Assembly (NCBI RefSeq): GCF_030814475.1
Contig: NZ_JAUSVF010000001.1
Location: 3,815,001 to 3,879,000 of the forward strand
Direction of reading: 5' to 3'
DNA length: 64,000 nt
Source of the DNA: Pararhizobium capsulatum DSM 1112
Lineage (GTDB): Bacteria; Pseudomonadota; Alphaproteobacteria; Rhizobiales; Rhizobiaceae
Part shown: in pieces, positions 53,785 through 63,088 of the stretch
Layout of the letters: every line of letters begins with the position of its first letter
Numbering within the stretch: the stretch's first letter is position 1
Made by a program: the position numbers and the translations under genes
Notes under the pieces: generated by a model
The model's database searches: none
What the model was told of the DNA's origin: nothing
Seen by the model: the letters and a program-made list of their open reading frames with translations, nothing else

Positions 53785-54363
53785 ATGGTCAAGCTGAACA
53801 AGATCTACACCAAGACCGGCGATGATGGCACGACGGGGCTTGCCACCGGGCCACGCCGGCTGAAAAGCGATCTGCGGGTCGAAGCCTACGGCACGATCGA
53901 CGAAGCCAACTCCGCAATCGGACTTGCGCGGCTGCATACGGCCGACAATGCCGATCTCGATGCGATGCTGATGCGCATCCAGAACGATCTCTTCGATCTC
54001 GGCGCCGATCTTTCCACGCCCGATACCGGCGAGGCGCTGGCCTATGAACCGCTGCGCATCCTTGCCAGCCAGGTACACCGCATCGAAACCGAGATCGACC
54101 ATCTGAACGCCGATCTCCAGCCTCTTCGCTCCTTCGTGCTGCCCGGCGGCAGTCCTGCGGCAGCGGCGTTGCATCTCGCCCGCACCATCACACGGCGGGC
54201 GGAGCGCCTGATGGTGGCGCTGGCCCGGATCGACGGCGAGATCGTCAGCAACGAGGCCATCGCTTACGCCAACCGGCTCTCGGATTTCCTCTTCGTCGCG
54301 GCCCGCTGGACGAACGACAAGGGCGTCTCGGACGTGCTTTGGGTTCCGGGGAAGAACCGGTAG
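53785..54363 (+). CDS. ATP:cob(I)alamin adenosyltransferase, PduO type
   Basis: Makes adenosylcobalamin from cob(I)alamin and ATP. 192 residues. It opens MVKLNKIYTKTGDDGTTGLA with the ATP-binding TKTGDDGTT. EAYGTIDEANSAIGLA is the conserved helix, and FVLPGGSPAAAALHLARTIT with RRAERLM completes the active site. Trimeric in characterised members. No B12 synthesis genes are adjacent, so it probably salvages cofactor for mutases encoded elsewhere. Confidence 0.95.
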   Translation: MVKLNKIYTKTGDDGTTGLATGPRRLKSDLRVEAYGTIDEANSAIGLARLHTADNADLDAMLMRIQNDLFDLGADLSTPDTGEALAYEPLRILASQVHRIETEIDHLNADLQPLRSFVLPGGSPAAAALHLARTITRRAERLMVALARIDGEIVSNEAIAYANRLSDFLFVAARWTNDKGVSDVLWVPGKNR

Positions 54364-54398
54364 GGGCGGCGCGCCAGGAAATAAATACCCTGTTCATG

Positions 54399-54418
54399 TG
54401 TTGTCGTATGTGACAACA
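54399..54418. promoter_or_regulatory. Palindromic operator upstream of the HigBA-like locus
   Basis: TGTTGTC, 6-base spacer, GACAACA: perfect 7-bp arms, ending 7 bp before the toxin start codon. The position and symmetry fit autorepression by the antitoxin dimer. Confidence 0.65.
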
Positions 54419-54425
54419 TAGACCT

Positions 54426-54756
54426 ATGAAAGAAATTGCGTGGGTCAGAGCAGCGTTGAAAGATTTTGAGGGTTTCCCCAAGTCGTCCAGGACAGGATGA
54501 AAGACGCTCTTGCTATCGCAAGCATGGGCCAAAAGGCCGATATGCGAAACCCATGAAAGGCTTGGGAGCGGGTGTCCTGGAAATTGCCCTTCCCTATCGC
54601 ACCGATGCCTATCGGGTCTTCTATGCAGTGCAGTTGGGCGATAAGCTTTGGGTAGTTCATGCTTTCCAAAAGAAATCGACAAAGGGAATAGCGACGCCTC
54701 AGAAAGAGGTGGAGCTCATCAGATCGCGTTTAAAAACGGATAGAGGAGATGTTGAG
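54426..54756 (+). pseudogene. HigB/RelE-like toxin (phage Gp49 type), two frameshifts
   Basis: ATG 54426 begins MKEIAWVRAALKDFEGFPKS and stops at 54498-54500. In the next frame MKDALAIASMGQKADM continues and stops near 54558. In the third frame KPMKGLGAGVLEIALPYRTD and YRVFYAVQLGDKLWVVHAFQ complete the toxin. Single-base losses near 54495 and near 54545 would restore one frame, with the usual FP---ADxAKPxKGLG pattern of Gp49-type mRNA interferases. The last part also runs without a stop into the antitoxin. A functional toxin is not made as read. Confidence 0.75.
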
Positions 54757-55083
54757 ATGATCGATGATGATTTCGCTATCGTTCATGGCAGCGGCAACAT
54801 TTATGCCGACCTCGGTGATCCGGACGCCGACACGAAGCTCATGAAAGCCCAACTCGCAGCAGAAATTATTGCCGTGCTGGATCGCCGCAAGCTAACTCTG
54901 CGTGAAGGTGAAAAGCTTGCGACGGTTACAGCGGCGGATTTATCCCGTATTCGTAGTGCTGACCTGGGTCGTTTCACGATCGACCGGCTGGTGCGCGTCC
55001 TGAATGCCCTCGACCGGCGCGTGACAGTCAAGGTTAGCAAGGCAACGAAGACTCAACGGCCCCACAGGCCTGCTGCCGCTTAA
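54757..55083 (+). CDS. HigA-like XRE antitoxin
   Basis: 108 residues from ATG 54757 with GAGGAG eight bases upstream. MIDDDFAIVHGSGNIYADLG is followed by a helix-turn-helix: LAAEIIAVLDRRKLTLREGE, then TAADLSRIRSADLGRFTIDR, and LVRVLNALDRRVTVKV as the dimer end. It is of the COG5606-type HigA group that pairs with Gp49-like toxins. The gene is intact although its toxin is broken, and it is in frame with the third toxin fragment, so a fusion product is also possible. It would bind the palindrome at 54399. Confidence 0.85.
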   Translation: MIDDDFAIVHGSGNIYADLGDPDADTKLMKAQLAAEIIAVLDRRKLTLREGEKLATVTAADLSRIRSADLGRFTIDRLVRVLNALDRRVTVKVSKATKTQRPHRPAAA

Positions 55084-55138
55084 CGCTTCAAGGCGAAGGA
55101 CTCGCCTTTGTTGACATTCACCGCTTTCGGGAAACGCC

Positions 55139-55930
55139 ATGTTCATACCCCTGCATGACACCAACTCCCTGAAGCACATCAAGGTGCAGTATGTGACGAT
55201 CGGGCTGATCGCTCTCAACTGCATCGTCTGGCTGATCACCGGGCCACTTGCCTCGCAGAATTTCGCCAATGCGACGCTGCTGGGGCTTGGTTACATCCCT
55301 GCTCTCGCCTTCGACTACGCCCATCTCGCGCCGAACCTTGTGCTGGTTCCGGAGAGCGCGACCTATATCACCTATGCCTTCCTGCACACGGACTTCTGGC
55401 ATCTCGCTTCGAACATGCTGTTCCTCTGGGTGTTCGGAGACAATGTCGAGGATGCGCTGGGGCATCTGCGCTTTCTTGCCTTCTATCTTCTGTGCGCCGC
55501 TGCCGGGGCCTTGACCCACGGGCTCGTCGAAACATCCTCGGAGGCGCCGCTGATCGGTGCGTCCGGGGCGATCTCCGGCGTGGTCGCCGCTTATTTCCTC
55601 CTGCATCCCAAAGTCAGGGTCTGGGTTCTGGTGTTTTTCCGCATTCCCCTGCCGCTGCCAGCCTTCATTCCGCTTGCCTTGTGGATCCTGCAGCAGTTCG
55701 TGATGCTGGCCATCGACCCGCACGGCAATGTCTCCTGGGGTGCGCATGTCGGCGGGATCATCGCCGGTCTGGTGCTTGTTGTCGTTTTGCGACGTCGCGA
55801 TGTCCCGCTTTTCGACCGCACAATCGTCACCCCGAAGGCGGTAGTACCCAGAATCCCGCCCGTCACATCCGGCGGTGAGGTCACGGCTCCTCCCTCCCGC
55901 AACCCGACGCCATGGGGACGGCCCTCCTGA
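55139..55930 (+). CDS. Rhomboid family intramembrane serine protease
   Basis: 263 residues, six membrane helices. The catalytic Ser is in LIGASGAISGVVAAYFLLHP (GxSGA) and the His in VSWGAHVGGIIAGL. FLHTDFWHLASNMLFLWVFG is the conserved helix-2 block (HxxxxHLxxNM). The C-terminal tail (about 220-263) is soluble and Pro-rich. Cuts transmembrane segments of unknown targets. It precedes the etf operon but is separated from it by 290 bp. Confidence 0.94.
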   Translation: MFIPLHDTNSLKHIKVQYVTIGLIALNCIVWLITGPLASQNFANATLLGLGYIPALAFDYAHLAPNLVLVPESATYITYAFLHTDFWHLASNMLFLWVFGDNVEDALGHLRFLAFYLLCAAAGALTHGLVETSSEAPLIGASGAISGVVAAYFLLHPKVRVWVLVFFRIPLPLPAFIPLALWILQQFVMLAIDPHGNVSWGAHVGGIIAGLVLVVVLRRRDVPLFDRTIVTPKAVVPRIPPVTSGGEVTAPPSRNPTPWGRPS

Positions 55931-56050
55931 CGGGACGCTGTGGAAAACAATGCGAAACGCGGTGGGCTTCCGCTTTTTCAACGGGTTGATGCTTTCCTTC
56001 AAATCGAAAGTCCCGAATGAACCGATTTAACCCGGATTTTCATTTGTAAA

Positions 56051-56082
56051 ATATTGACTTGCACGTAAACGTAATACAACGT
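56051..56082 (+). promoter_or_regulatory. Candidate promoter/operator of etfBA
   Basis: TTGACT at 56054 is followed by the dyad ACGTAAACGT (56063-56072) and TAATACAAC. The dyad sitting within the promoter core resembles MerR-type sites such as those reported for LiuR-like regulators of branched-chain and fatty-acid degradation genes. The assignment is by eye and uncertain. Confidence 0.35.
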
Positions 56083-56220
56083 CGCGTCGCATCATCACCC
56101 CCCGGAGGGAAAGGCAGCGATTGTATTTGGAGAAAAAACGCGTATCGATGTCGCCAATCGACAATCAGAGCGCTGCGTTAAAGCGCATTTTCTCGGCAAA
56201 AGTCTCGAAGGAAGGATCCC

Positions 56221-56967
56221 ATGAAAATCTTGGTCACCGTTAAACGTGTCGTCGACTACAACGTGAAGATCCGTGTGAAGCCGGATGGTTCGGGTGTGGA
56301 GCTTGCCAATGTGAAGATGTCGATGAACCCGTTCGACGAGATTTCGGTCGAAGAGGCTTTGCGGCTGAAGGAAGCCGGCAAGGCGGATGAAGTGGTCGTC
56401 GTGTCGGTCGGTCCGGCGAAGGCTGAAGAGACGCTGCGCACGGCGCTTGCCATGGGTGCCGACCGGGCCATCCTGGTGGAGACCGATGATGCGGTCGAGC
56501 CGCTCACTGTGGCCAAGATCGTCAAGGGTGTGGCCGAGGCTGAGCAGCCGGGCCTGATCATCGTCGGCAAGCAGGCGATCGATGACGATAGTAACCAGAC
56601 CGGCCAGATGCTGTCGGCACTGCTCGGCTGGGCTCAGGGCACCTTCGCTTCGAAGGTCGAGATATCCGATGGCAAGGCAACCGTGACCCGCGAAGTCGAT
56701 GGTGGCCTGCAGACGATCGACATCAAGCTGCCGGCCGTGGTCACCACCGACCTGCGCCTGAACGAGCCGCGTTATGCGTCGTTGCCGAACATCATGAAGG
56801 CCAAGAAGAAGCCGCTCGACAAGAAGACACCGGCTGATTTCGGTGTCGACACGACGGCACGCCTGAAGGTCCTGAAGACCGAGGAGCCGGAAGGCCGCAA
56901 GGCCGGCGTCAAGGTGAAGTCCGTCGCCGAGCTCGTTTCGAGCCTGAAGACCGCTGGCGTCCTGTAA
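56221..56967 (+). CDS. etfB: Electron transfer flavoprotein beta subunit
   Basis: With EtfA carries electrons from acyl-CoA and other dehydrogenases to ETF:quinone oxidoreductase. 248 residues. [20 protein letters not shown] is the classic opening; [20 protein letters not shown] is the conserved AMP-site block; [20 protein letters not shown] follows, with the recognition loop that contacts partner enzymes. AAGGAAGGAT precedes the start. 25 bp separate it from etfA. Confidence 0.98.
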   Translation: MKILVTVKRVVDYNVKIRVKPDGSGVELANVKMSMNPFDEISVEEALRLKEAGKADEVVVVSVGPAKAEETLRTALAMGADRAILVETDDAVEPLTVAKIVKGVAEAEQPGLIIVGKQAIDDDSNQTGQMLSALLGWAQGTFASKVEISDGKATVTREVDGGLQTIDIKLPAVVTTDLRLNEPRYASLPNIMKAKKKPLDKKTPADFGVDTTARLKVLKTEEPEGRKAGVKVKSVAELVSSLKTAGVL

Positions 56968-56992
56968 CCGGAAGATTTGAGGAGATATCACC

Positions 56993-57916
56993 ATGGCCAT
57001 TCTTCTTCTGGCTGACCACGACACCACCCACCTGTCCGACCAGACCGCCAAGGCGCTGACGGCAGCTTCCCAGATTGGCGGCGACGTCCACATCCTCGTG
57101 GCCGGCCCCAGGGCAATCGCCGAACAGGCCGCCAGGCTTGCGGGCGTCGCGAAGGTGCTCGTTGCTGACGATGCCGGTCTTGCCAACAATCTGGCGGAAC
57201 CGCTCGCAGCGCTGATCGTCTCGCTGTCCGGCAGTTACGACACGATCCTCTCGGCGGCCACCTCGGTCGGCAAGAACGTGCTGCCGCGCGTCGCAGCCCT
57301 GCTCGATGTCGCCCAGATCTCCGAGATCACCGAGGTTGTCTCGGCCGATACCTTCAAGCGGCCGATCTATGCCGGCAACGCCATCCAGACGGTTCAGTCC
57401 ACCGATGCCAAACGAGTGATCACCGTGCGCACCGCCTCCTTCGCTTCGGCTGCGGAAGGTGGTTCGGCTTCGGTCGAGAGCGTCTCGGCGGCTGCCGATC
57501 CGGGTCTGTCGACCTTCGTCAAGGATGCGCTGTCGTCGTCGGATCGTCCGGAGCTGACCTCTGCCAAGATCATCATCTCCGGTGGTCGTGCACTCGGTTC
57601 GTCGGAGAAGTTCCAGGAAGTGATCCTTCCGGTTGCCGACAAGCTCGGTGCTGCTGTTGGCGCCTCCCGCGCGGCCGTCGATGCGGGCTATGCGCCGAAC
57701 GACTGGCAAGTCGGGCAGACCGGCAAGGTGGTTGCCCCGCAGCTCTACATCGCCTGCGGCATCTCCGGCGCGATCCAACATCTGGCGGGCATGAAGGACA
57801 GTAAAGTCATCGTCGCCATCAACAAGGACGAGGAAGCCCCGATCTTCCAGGTCGCTGACTACGGATTGGTCGGCGATCTCTTCGTCATCCTGCCGGAGCT
57901 TGAGAAGGCCCTCTAA
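56993..57916 (+). CDS. etfA: Electron transfer flavoprotein alpha subunit
   Basis: 307 residues. N-terminal domain with [20 protein letters not shown]; the C-terminal FAD domain carries [20 protein letters not shown], the [24 protein letters not shown] block and [20 protein letters not shown], the FAD-binding signature. GAGGAG sits ten bases before the ATG. A strong terminator follows. Forms the heterodimer with EtfB. Confidence 0.98.
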   Translation: MAILLLADHDTTHLSDQTAKALTAASQIGGDVHILVAGPRAIAEQAARLAGVAKVLVADDAGLANNLAEPLAALIVSLSGSYDTILSAATSVGKNVLPRVAALLDVAQISEITEVVSADTFKRPIYAGNAIQTVQSTDAKRVITVRTASFASAAEGGSASVESVSAAADPGLSTFVKDALSSSDRPELTSAKIIISGGRALGSSEKFQEVILPVADKLGAAVGASRAAVDAGYAPNDWQVGQTGKVVAPQLYIACGISGAIQHLAGMKDSKVIVAINKDEEAPIFQVADYGLVGDLFVILPELEKAL

Positions 57917-57935
57917 GACAGCAATCGCCCTTTCC

Positions 57936-57971
57936 AAGGCGGCCGCGCGGACCTCGTGCGGCCGCCTTTTT
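57936..57971 (+). terminator. Rho-independent terminator after etfBA
   Basis: AAGGCGGCCGC, 11-nt loop, GCGGCCGCCTT followed by TTT. GC-rich 11-bp stem with a short U tract, 20 bp after the etfA stop. Confidence 0.88.
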
Positions 57972-58131
57972 ATTGACCCTATTGATTAAGCCTGATGCGC
58001 GAACAGGCACGAAAAAGGCTGGAAACTTCGGGCATATCGCTTTATCACTGGCACCCGGAACCAAGTCCACCACACGGCTTGACCCGGCCCTGTGACCCGC
58101 ATGGCCGTTGCAATGATGGAAACCCGGCTCA

Positions 58132-59004
58132 ATGATCAAGACAATCGGAATTGTAGGTGCAGGACAGATGGGCTGCGGTATTGCCCAGGTATCGGCTGCG
58201 GCCGGCTACAAGGTCCAGATCTACGATATCTCCGCAGACCGGGTTGAACAGGGACTTGCTACCATCAACGGCAACATCTCGCGTGCGGTTTCTGCCGGCA
58301 AGCTTTCCGACGAAGAGCGCAAAAGTGCTTTGGCCTTGATCAAGGGCTCGTCCGACGTCAACGACCTCTCCCCTGCCGATCTCGTCATCGAAGCCGCAAC
58401 GGAAGACGAGAGCGTCAAACGCAAGATCTACGGCGTCATCTGCCCGGTGCTGAAGGCGGACGCCATTCTTGCAACCAATACCTCCTCCTTGTCGATCACG
58501 CGGCTTGCATCCGCGACCGACCGCCCCGAACGCTTCATGGGCATCCACTTCATGAACCCGGTTCCGGTGATGAAGCTGGTGGAACTGGTGCGCGGCATCG
58601 CCACCGAGGAGGGCACCTTCGCCACCGCCAAGGCCTTCGTCGCCTCGCTCGACAAGACAATCACGGTGGCCGAGGATTTCCCCGCCTTCATCGTCAACCG
58701 CATCCTGCTGCCGATGATCAACGAGGCGATCTACACGCTTTATGAAGGCGTCGGTACGGTCGACGCGATCGATACCGCCATGAAGCTCGGCGCCAACCAT
58801 CCGATGGGACCGCTGCAGCTCGCCGATTTCATCGGTCTCGATACCTGTCTCTCGATCATGCAGGTGCTGCATGACGGGCTGGCAGACTCGAAATACCGCC
58901 CCTGCCCGCTGCTTGTGAAATATGTCGAAGCCGGCTGGCTCGGCCGCAAGTCCGGCCGCGGATTCTACGATTATCGCGGCGAGACGCCCGTTCCGACGCG
59001 GTAA
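58132..59004 (+). CDS. 3-hydroxybutyryl-CoA dehydrogenase
   Basis: NAD-dependent oxidation of 3-hydroxyacyl-CoA, 290 residues. Rossmann motif GAGQMGCGIAQVSAAAG; the catalytic His lies in MGIHFMNPVPVMKLVE, and Glu and Asn in the PAFIVNRILLPMINEA region. The C-terminal 3HCDH domain ends GRKSGRGFYDY. The length fits the single-function enzyme (paaH/hbd type) rather than FadB. Position after etfBA fits fatty-acid or butyrate use, but the terminator at 57936 means it has its own promoter. Confidence 0.95.
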   Translation: MIKTIGIVGAGQMGCGIAQVSAAAGYKVQIYDISADRVEQGLATINGNISRAVSAGKLSDEERKSALALIKGSSDVNDLSPADLVIEAATEDESVKRKIYGVICPVLKADAILATNTSSLSITRLASATDRPERFMGIHFMNPVPVMKLVELVRGIATEEGTFATAKAFVASLDKTITVAEDFPAFIVNRILLPMINEAIYTLYEGVGTVDAIDTAMKLGANHPMGPLQLADFIGLDTCLSIMQVLHDGLADSKYRPCPLLVKYVEAGWLGRKSGRGFYDYRGETPVPTR

Positions 59005-59007
59005 GCG

Positions 59008-59256
59008 TCAGGCCTCAGAACCGAACCAAAGACTATCGATCTCTTCCTTATCGAGAGGCCGGCCGTGAGGCCCAGCCAGTCGTGCGAGATCGTTGGCGGT
59101 AAGCGCTATGCGATCCGGGAGGCTTGTCTTTTGGTATTCCCGGCGCAACTCCCCTTCCAATGGTTGAATGACCACGGCTGTCATCGTCACGCCTCGCTTA
59201 CTTGCGAGTTGCGCCGCAAGACTACGGGCGTGGGCGCTTCCGATTTGGAGCCTCAT
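59008..59256 (-). CDS. Rv0623/VapB-type antitoxin without a toxin
   Basis: 82 residues from ATG 59256. [20 protein letters not shown] and RGVTMTAVVIQPLEGELRRE follow the pattern of the Rv0623-like antitoxin family, which normally carries a ribbon-helix-helix N-terminus and is followed by a PIN-domain VapC gene. Here the next gene on this strand is absent (the convergent dehydrogenase ends 3 bp away), so no toxin is encoded beside it. The ATG shares its A with the tlpA stop (TGATG), so it is translationally coupled to tlpA. Confidence 0.75.
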   Translation of the reverse strand: MRLQIGSAHARSLAAQLASKRGVTMTAVVIQPLEGELRREYQKTSLPDRIALTANDLARLAGPHGRPLDKEEIDSLWFGSEA

Positions 59257-59924
59257 CACACCCCGCCCGTAGCGGCCTTGATCAGCGCCTTCGCATCGTC
59301 GCTATCCCAGGCGGCCGGACCGTTCATCGAAGAGATGAGGCAGCCCTTGTCGTCCATCAGGAGCGTGACCGGCAGGCCGAAGGCGAGGCCTTCCTTTTTC
59401 AGGGTGTTGAAGACGCCCATCGAGGCATCACGGTAGAAGCCGAGGTCGTGCACGCCGGTCTCGTCGAGGAAGGCCCTGGGTTTTTCGTCACCGCCGGTAT
59501 CGATGTTGACGGCGATCACCTCAAAGCGGTCGCTGCCGGCCGCCTTTTGCAGGGCGTTCAGCGCCGGCATCTCCTCGCGGCAGGGCACGCACCATGTGGC
59601 CCAGAGATTGAGAAGCACGGTCTTGCCGGTGAAATCGGCGAGCGTCAGGTCCTTGCCATCTGCCCCGTTGAAGCTGAGGCCTGGAAGGGGGCGTGGTTCG
59701 GGAACCGGCGACATGGCGGCAACCTGTCCCTTCAGGAACGGCGTGATCGCGGCGCCCTTTCCAGCGGCCGTCGGGCAGCCTGCCGCGTCAGCAGTTTTGG
59801 CGCCTGCGCCATTGCCAGACCCGCTTTCCTTCACGTATACCACCGCCGCACCGGCGATCAGCCCCGCAAGGGCGGCGAGCGCCACGATCTTGGCGGCGGG
59901 AAGGCTCTTCTTCTGGTCTGTCAT
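59256..59924 (-). CDS. tlpA: TlpA-type thioredoxin-like protein
   Basis: Membrane-anchored periplasmic thiol reductase needed in rhizobia for maturation of cytochrome oxidase. 222 residues from ATG 59924. One N-terminal helix ([20 protein letters not shown], about 11-30) anchors it. The thioredoxin domain has [19 protein letters not shown] with the WCVPC active site and the cis-Pro in GLPVTLLMD. Two extra cysteines (AAGCP after the anchor and DKGCL near the C-terminus) match the pair known from Bradyrhizobium TlpA. It is divergent from argH. Confidence 0.92.
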   Translation of the reverse strand: MTDQKKSLPAAKIVALAALAGLIAGAAVVYVKESGSGNGAGAKTADAAGCPTAAGKGAAITPFLKGQVAAMSPVPEPRPLPGLSFNGADGKDLTLADFTGKTVLLNLWATWCVPCREEMPALNALQKAAGSDRFEVIAVNIDTGGDEKPRAFLDETGVHDLGFYRDASMGVFNTLKKEGLAFGLPVTLLMDDKGCLISSMNGPAAWDSDDAKALIKAATGGV

Positions 59925-59968
59925 GTCAATTTCCAAGGCAACGGGTCATTTCAGGGCGGGCATACTTC

Positions 59969-61372
59969 ATGGGCGACGGCACATCCGAAAGCAAATCCTC
60001 CAACCAGATGTGGGGCGGACGTTTCGCTTCGGGTCCGGATGCGATCATGGAGGAGATAAATGCCTCGATCGGCTTCGACAAGAAGCTTTTCGCGCAGGAT
60101 ATCCGCGGCTCAAAGGCGCATGCGACGATGCTCGCGCATCAAGGCATCATTTCGGCCGAAGATAAAGACAAGATCCTTCACGGCCTCGACACGATCCTGT
60201 CAGAGATCGAGAGCGGAAAGTTTGAGTTTTCCCGCCGCCTCGAAGACATACACATGAACATCGAGGCAAGGCTTGCGACCCTGATCGGCCCGGCCGCCGG
60301 CCGCCTGCACACCGCCCGCTCGCGTAACGACCAGGTGGCGCTCGACTTCCGCCTCTGGGTGAAGGAAGAGCTTGCGAAGACCGAGACCATGCTGACCGCA
60401 TTGATCGCGGCCTTCCTTGATCGTGCGGAAGAACATGCCGAGACCGTGATGCCCGGCTTTACCCATCTGCAGACGGCGCAGCCGGTGACCTTTGGCCACC
60501 ATTGCATGGCCTATGTCGAGATGTTCGGCCGCGACCGGCAGCGGGTGCGCCACGCCATCGAGCATCTGGACGAAAGCCCCATCGGGGCTGCAGCCCTTGC
60601 CGGCACCGGCTTTCCGATCGATCGTCACATGACGGCGAAGGCGCTCGGTTTCCGCGAGCCGACCCGCAACTCGATCGACACCGTTTCCGACCGCGATTTC
60701 GCGCTGGAATTCCTCTCCATCGCCTCCATCTGCGCCGTGCACCTGTCGCGGCTGGCTGAAGAAATTGTCATCTGGTCGACGCCGCAGTTCGGTTTCGTGC
60801 GTCTTTCCGACGCTTTCTCGACCGGCTCGTCGATCATGCCGCAGAAGAAGAACCCGGATGCGGCCGAGCTGGTGCGCGCCAAGACCGGCCGCATCAACGG
60901 TTCTCTGATCGCGCTCCTGACTGTGATGAAGGGCCTGCCGCTCGCCTATTCCAAGGACATGCAGGAAGACAAGGAACAGGTCTTCGACAGTGCAGAAAGC
61001 CTGGAGCTGGCGATTGCCGCCATGACCGGCATGGTCAGAGACCTGACCATCCGCACCGACAGGATGAAGGCCGCGGCGGGCTCGGGTTTCTCGACCGCCA
61101 CGGATCTTGCCGACTGGCTGGTGCGCGAGGCGGGCCTGCCCTTCCGCGATGCTCACCATGTCACCGGCCGTGCCGTGGCACTGGCGGAGGAGAAGGGCTG
61201 TGAGCTGGCTGAGCTTTCCCTCGCCGACCTGCAGGCTATTCATCCTGATATCACCGACAAGGTGTTTAGCGTGTTGACGGTCGAGGCATCAGTGGCAAGC
61301 CGGACCTCCTTCGGCGGTACCGCGCCAAGCGAAGTAAAAAAGCAGATCGCCTGGTGGCGTAGCCGGAATTGA
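59969..61372 (+). CDS. argH: Argininosuccinate lyase
   Basis: Splits argininosuccinate into arginine and fumarate in the last step of arginine synthesis. 467 residues. The start region has [20 protein letters not shown]; the fumarase/lyase signature is [20 protein letters not shown] with the catalytic Ser loop; [16 protein letters not shown] C-terminal block is present ([14 protein letters not shown]). The tetrameric family length is normal. lptM and lysA follow in the same direction, the usual alphaproteobacterial order. Confidence 0.98.
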   Translation: MGDGTSESKSSNQMWGGRFASGPDAIMEEINASIGFDKKLFAQDIRGSKAHATMLAHQGIISAEDKDKILHGLDTILSEIESGKFEFSRRLEDIHMNIEARLATLIGPAAGRLHTARSRNDQVALDFRLWVKEELAKTETMLTALIAAFLDRAEEHAETVMPGFTHLQTAQPVTFGHHCMAYVEMFGRDRQRVRHAIEHLDESPIGAAALAGTGFPIDRHMTAKALGFREPTRNSIDTVSDRDFALEFLSIASICAVHLSRLAEEIVIWSTPQFGFVRLSDAFSTGSSIMPQKKNPDAAELVRAKTGRINGSLIALLTVMKGLPLAYSKDMQEDKEQVFDSAESLELAIAAMTGMVRDLTIRTDRMKAAAGSGFSTATDLADWLVREAGLPFRDAHHVTGRAVALAEEKGCELAELSLADLQAIHPDITDKVFSVLTVEASVASRTSFGGTAPSEVKKQIAWWRSRN

Positions 61373-61459
61373 GATCAACAAAGAGGGTGCACAACATCCT
61401 CAAAAATCGATAATGCTTTTTCAGATTGATCCGGCAGGCGCCGGCACCGGGAAAACGAC

Positions 61460-61651
61460 ATGCTTTCGCGTAAGACGACCTATTTCCTCCTTGCCATCGC
61501 CGCTGCCGGCATCGTGCTCTCGGGTTGCGGTCGCAAGGGCGATCTCGACCGGCCGGGCGCAACCACGATCAACAGGAAAGCCGCTCCCGGCACGACCGAG
61601 AAAAAACCCGAGGCTCCTGAACGACCCTTCCTTCTCGACCCTCTTCTTTGA
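61460..61651 (+). CDS. lptM: LptM-like small lipoprotein
   Basis: 63 residues. Signal peptide with lipobox: LAIAAAGIVLSGCGRKGDL, where Cys is lipidated. The short mature part CGRKGDLDRPGATT is the family signature; E. coli LptM (YifL) helps the LptD disulfide switch during LPS export, and its gene also lies just before a lysine/DAP-pathway gene. Here it sits between argH and lysA. Confidence 0.88.
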   Translation: MLSRKTTYFLLAIAAAGIVLSGCGRKGDLDRPGATTINRKAAPGTTEKKPEAPERPFLLDPLL

Positions 61652-61680
61652 GCCCCTTTTCCGAGCCTAAGAGCAAAACC

Positions 61681-62949
61681 GTGAACCACTTCGAATATCG
61701 CGACGGCATTCTTTTTGCCGAAGACGTGTCCGTCATCGACATCGCCAAGGCCGTCGGTACCCCGTTCTACTGCTACTCCACGGCGACGCTTGAGCGCCAT
61801 TATAACGTCTTCGCCAAAGCCTTCGAGGATGTCGATGCCCTCGTCTGCTATGCGATGAAGGCGAATTCGAACCAGGCGGTGCTGAAGACGCTCGCCCGGC
61901 TCGGCGCCGGCGTCGATGTCGTGTCCGGCGGCGAACTGCGCCGCGCCTTGGCCGCCGGCGTTCCGGCAAACCGCATCATGTTTTCCGGCGTCGGCAAGAC
62001 CGTGCAGGAAATGGATCTGGCGCTCGAGGCCGGCATCTACTGCTTCAACGTCGAATCCGAACCGGAACTGGAAATCCTGAACCTGCGTGCCATTCGTCTC
62101 GGCAAAAAGGCGCATGTCTCCTTCCGCATTAATCCCGACGTGGACGCCAAGACCCACGCCAAGATCTCGACCGGCAAAAAGGAAAATAAGTTCGGTATCG
62201 GCTATGAGCGCGCCCGCGCCGTCTATGCCCATGCGGCCACCTTGGCCGGTATCAAGGTCACCGGGATCGACATGCATATCGGCAGTCAGATCACCGCGCT
62301 GCAGCCCTTCGAGGATGCCTTCAAGGTGCTGCGCGAGCTGGTCGATACGCTGCGCGCCGATGGCCATGCGATCGATCATGTCGATGTCGGCGGCGGTCTG
62401 GGTGTCCCCTACAAGGAAGACAACAATCCGCCGCCCCTGCCGGACGCCTATGCCGAAATCGTCAAGAACCAGCTGCGCGACCTCGCCTGCAAGATCGTCA
62501 CCGAACCCGGCCGGCTGATCGTCGGCAATGCCGGTATCCTCGTGACCGAGGTGATCTATGTGAAGGACGGCGGCTCGAAGACCTTCGTCATCGTCGATGG
62601 CGCGATGAACGACCTCATCCGCCCGACGCTGTACGAGGCCTATCACGAGATCCGCCCGGTGAGGATTTCCGCGGCCAATGCACCGCGCATCACCGCCGAT
62701 ATCGTTGGTCCGGTCTGCGAGACCGGCGACTATCTGGCGCTCGATCGCGAGATGGCGATGCCGAAACCCGGCGACCTGATCGCCGTCGGCACGGCCGGTG
62801 CCTATGGCGCGGTACAGGCCGGCACCTACAATTCCCGCCTTCTGGTGCCGGAAGTGCTGGTCAAGGGTAATCGCTTCCATGTGATTCGCCCCCGCGGCAC
62901 CTATGAGGATCTCATCGGCCTCGACCGCATCCCGGACTGGCTTGACTGA
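61681..62949 (+). CDS. lysA: Diaminopimelate decarboxylase
   Basis: PLP enzyme converting meso-diaminopimelate to lysine. 422 residues from GTG 61681 ((M)NHFEYRDGILFAEDVS); a TTG at 61648 in the same frame overlaps the lptM stop and is less likely. The PLP Lys is in ALVCYAMKANSNQAVL; the phosphate site is DVGGGLGVPYK, EPGRLIVGNAGILVTEV follows, and CETGDYLALDREM holds the Cys and Glu contributed across the dimer. Confidence 0.97.
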   Translation: MNHFEYRDGILFAEDVSVIDIAKAVGTPFYCYSTATLERHYNVFAKAFEDVDALVCYAMKANSNQAVLKTLARLGAGVDVVSGGELRRALAAGVPANRIMFSGVGKTVQEMDLALEAGIYCFNVESEPELEILNLRAIRLGKKAHVSFRINPDVDAKTHAKISTGKKENKFGIGYERARAVYAHAATLAGIKVTGIDMHIGSQITALQPFEDAFKVLRELVDTLRADGHAIDHVDVGGGLGVPYKEDNNPPPLPDAYAEIVKNQLRDLACKIVTEPGRLIVGNAGILVTEVIYVKDGGSKTFVIVDGAMNDLIRPTLYEAYHEIRPVRISAANAPRITADIVGPVCETGDYLALDREMAMPKPGDLIAVGTAGAYGAVQAGTYNSRLLVPEVLVKGNRFHVIRPRGTYEDLIGLDRIPDWLD

Positions 62950-63088
62950 ACGGCGCCTAGTGGAACAAGGCTCACATTGCTGCGCAATCCCATCACGTTT
63001 TCAGGATCGCCCTCGTCTTCGCCACAAACAATGTTATCTTCGTTCCCACAGGTGACAACCCGTAAGGGAAACGAGGGAACGTGACCGG

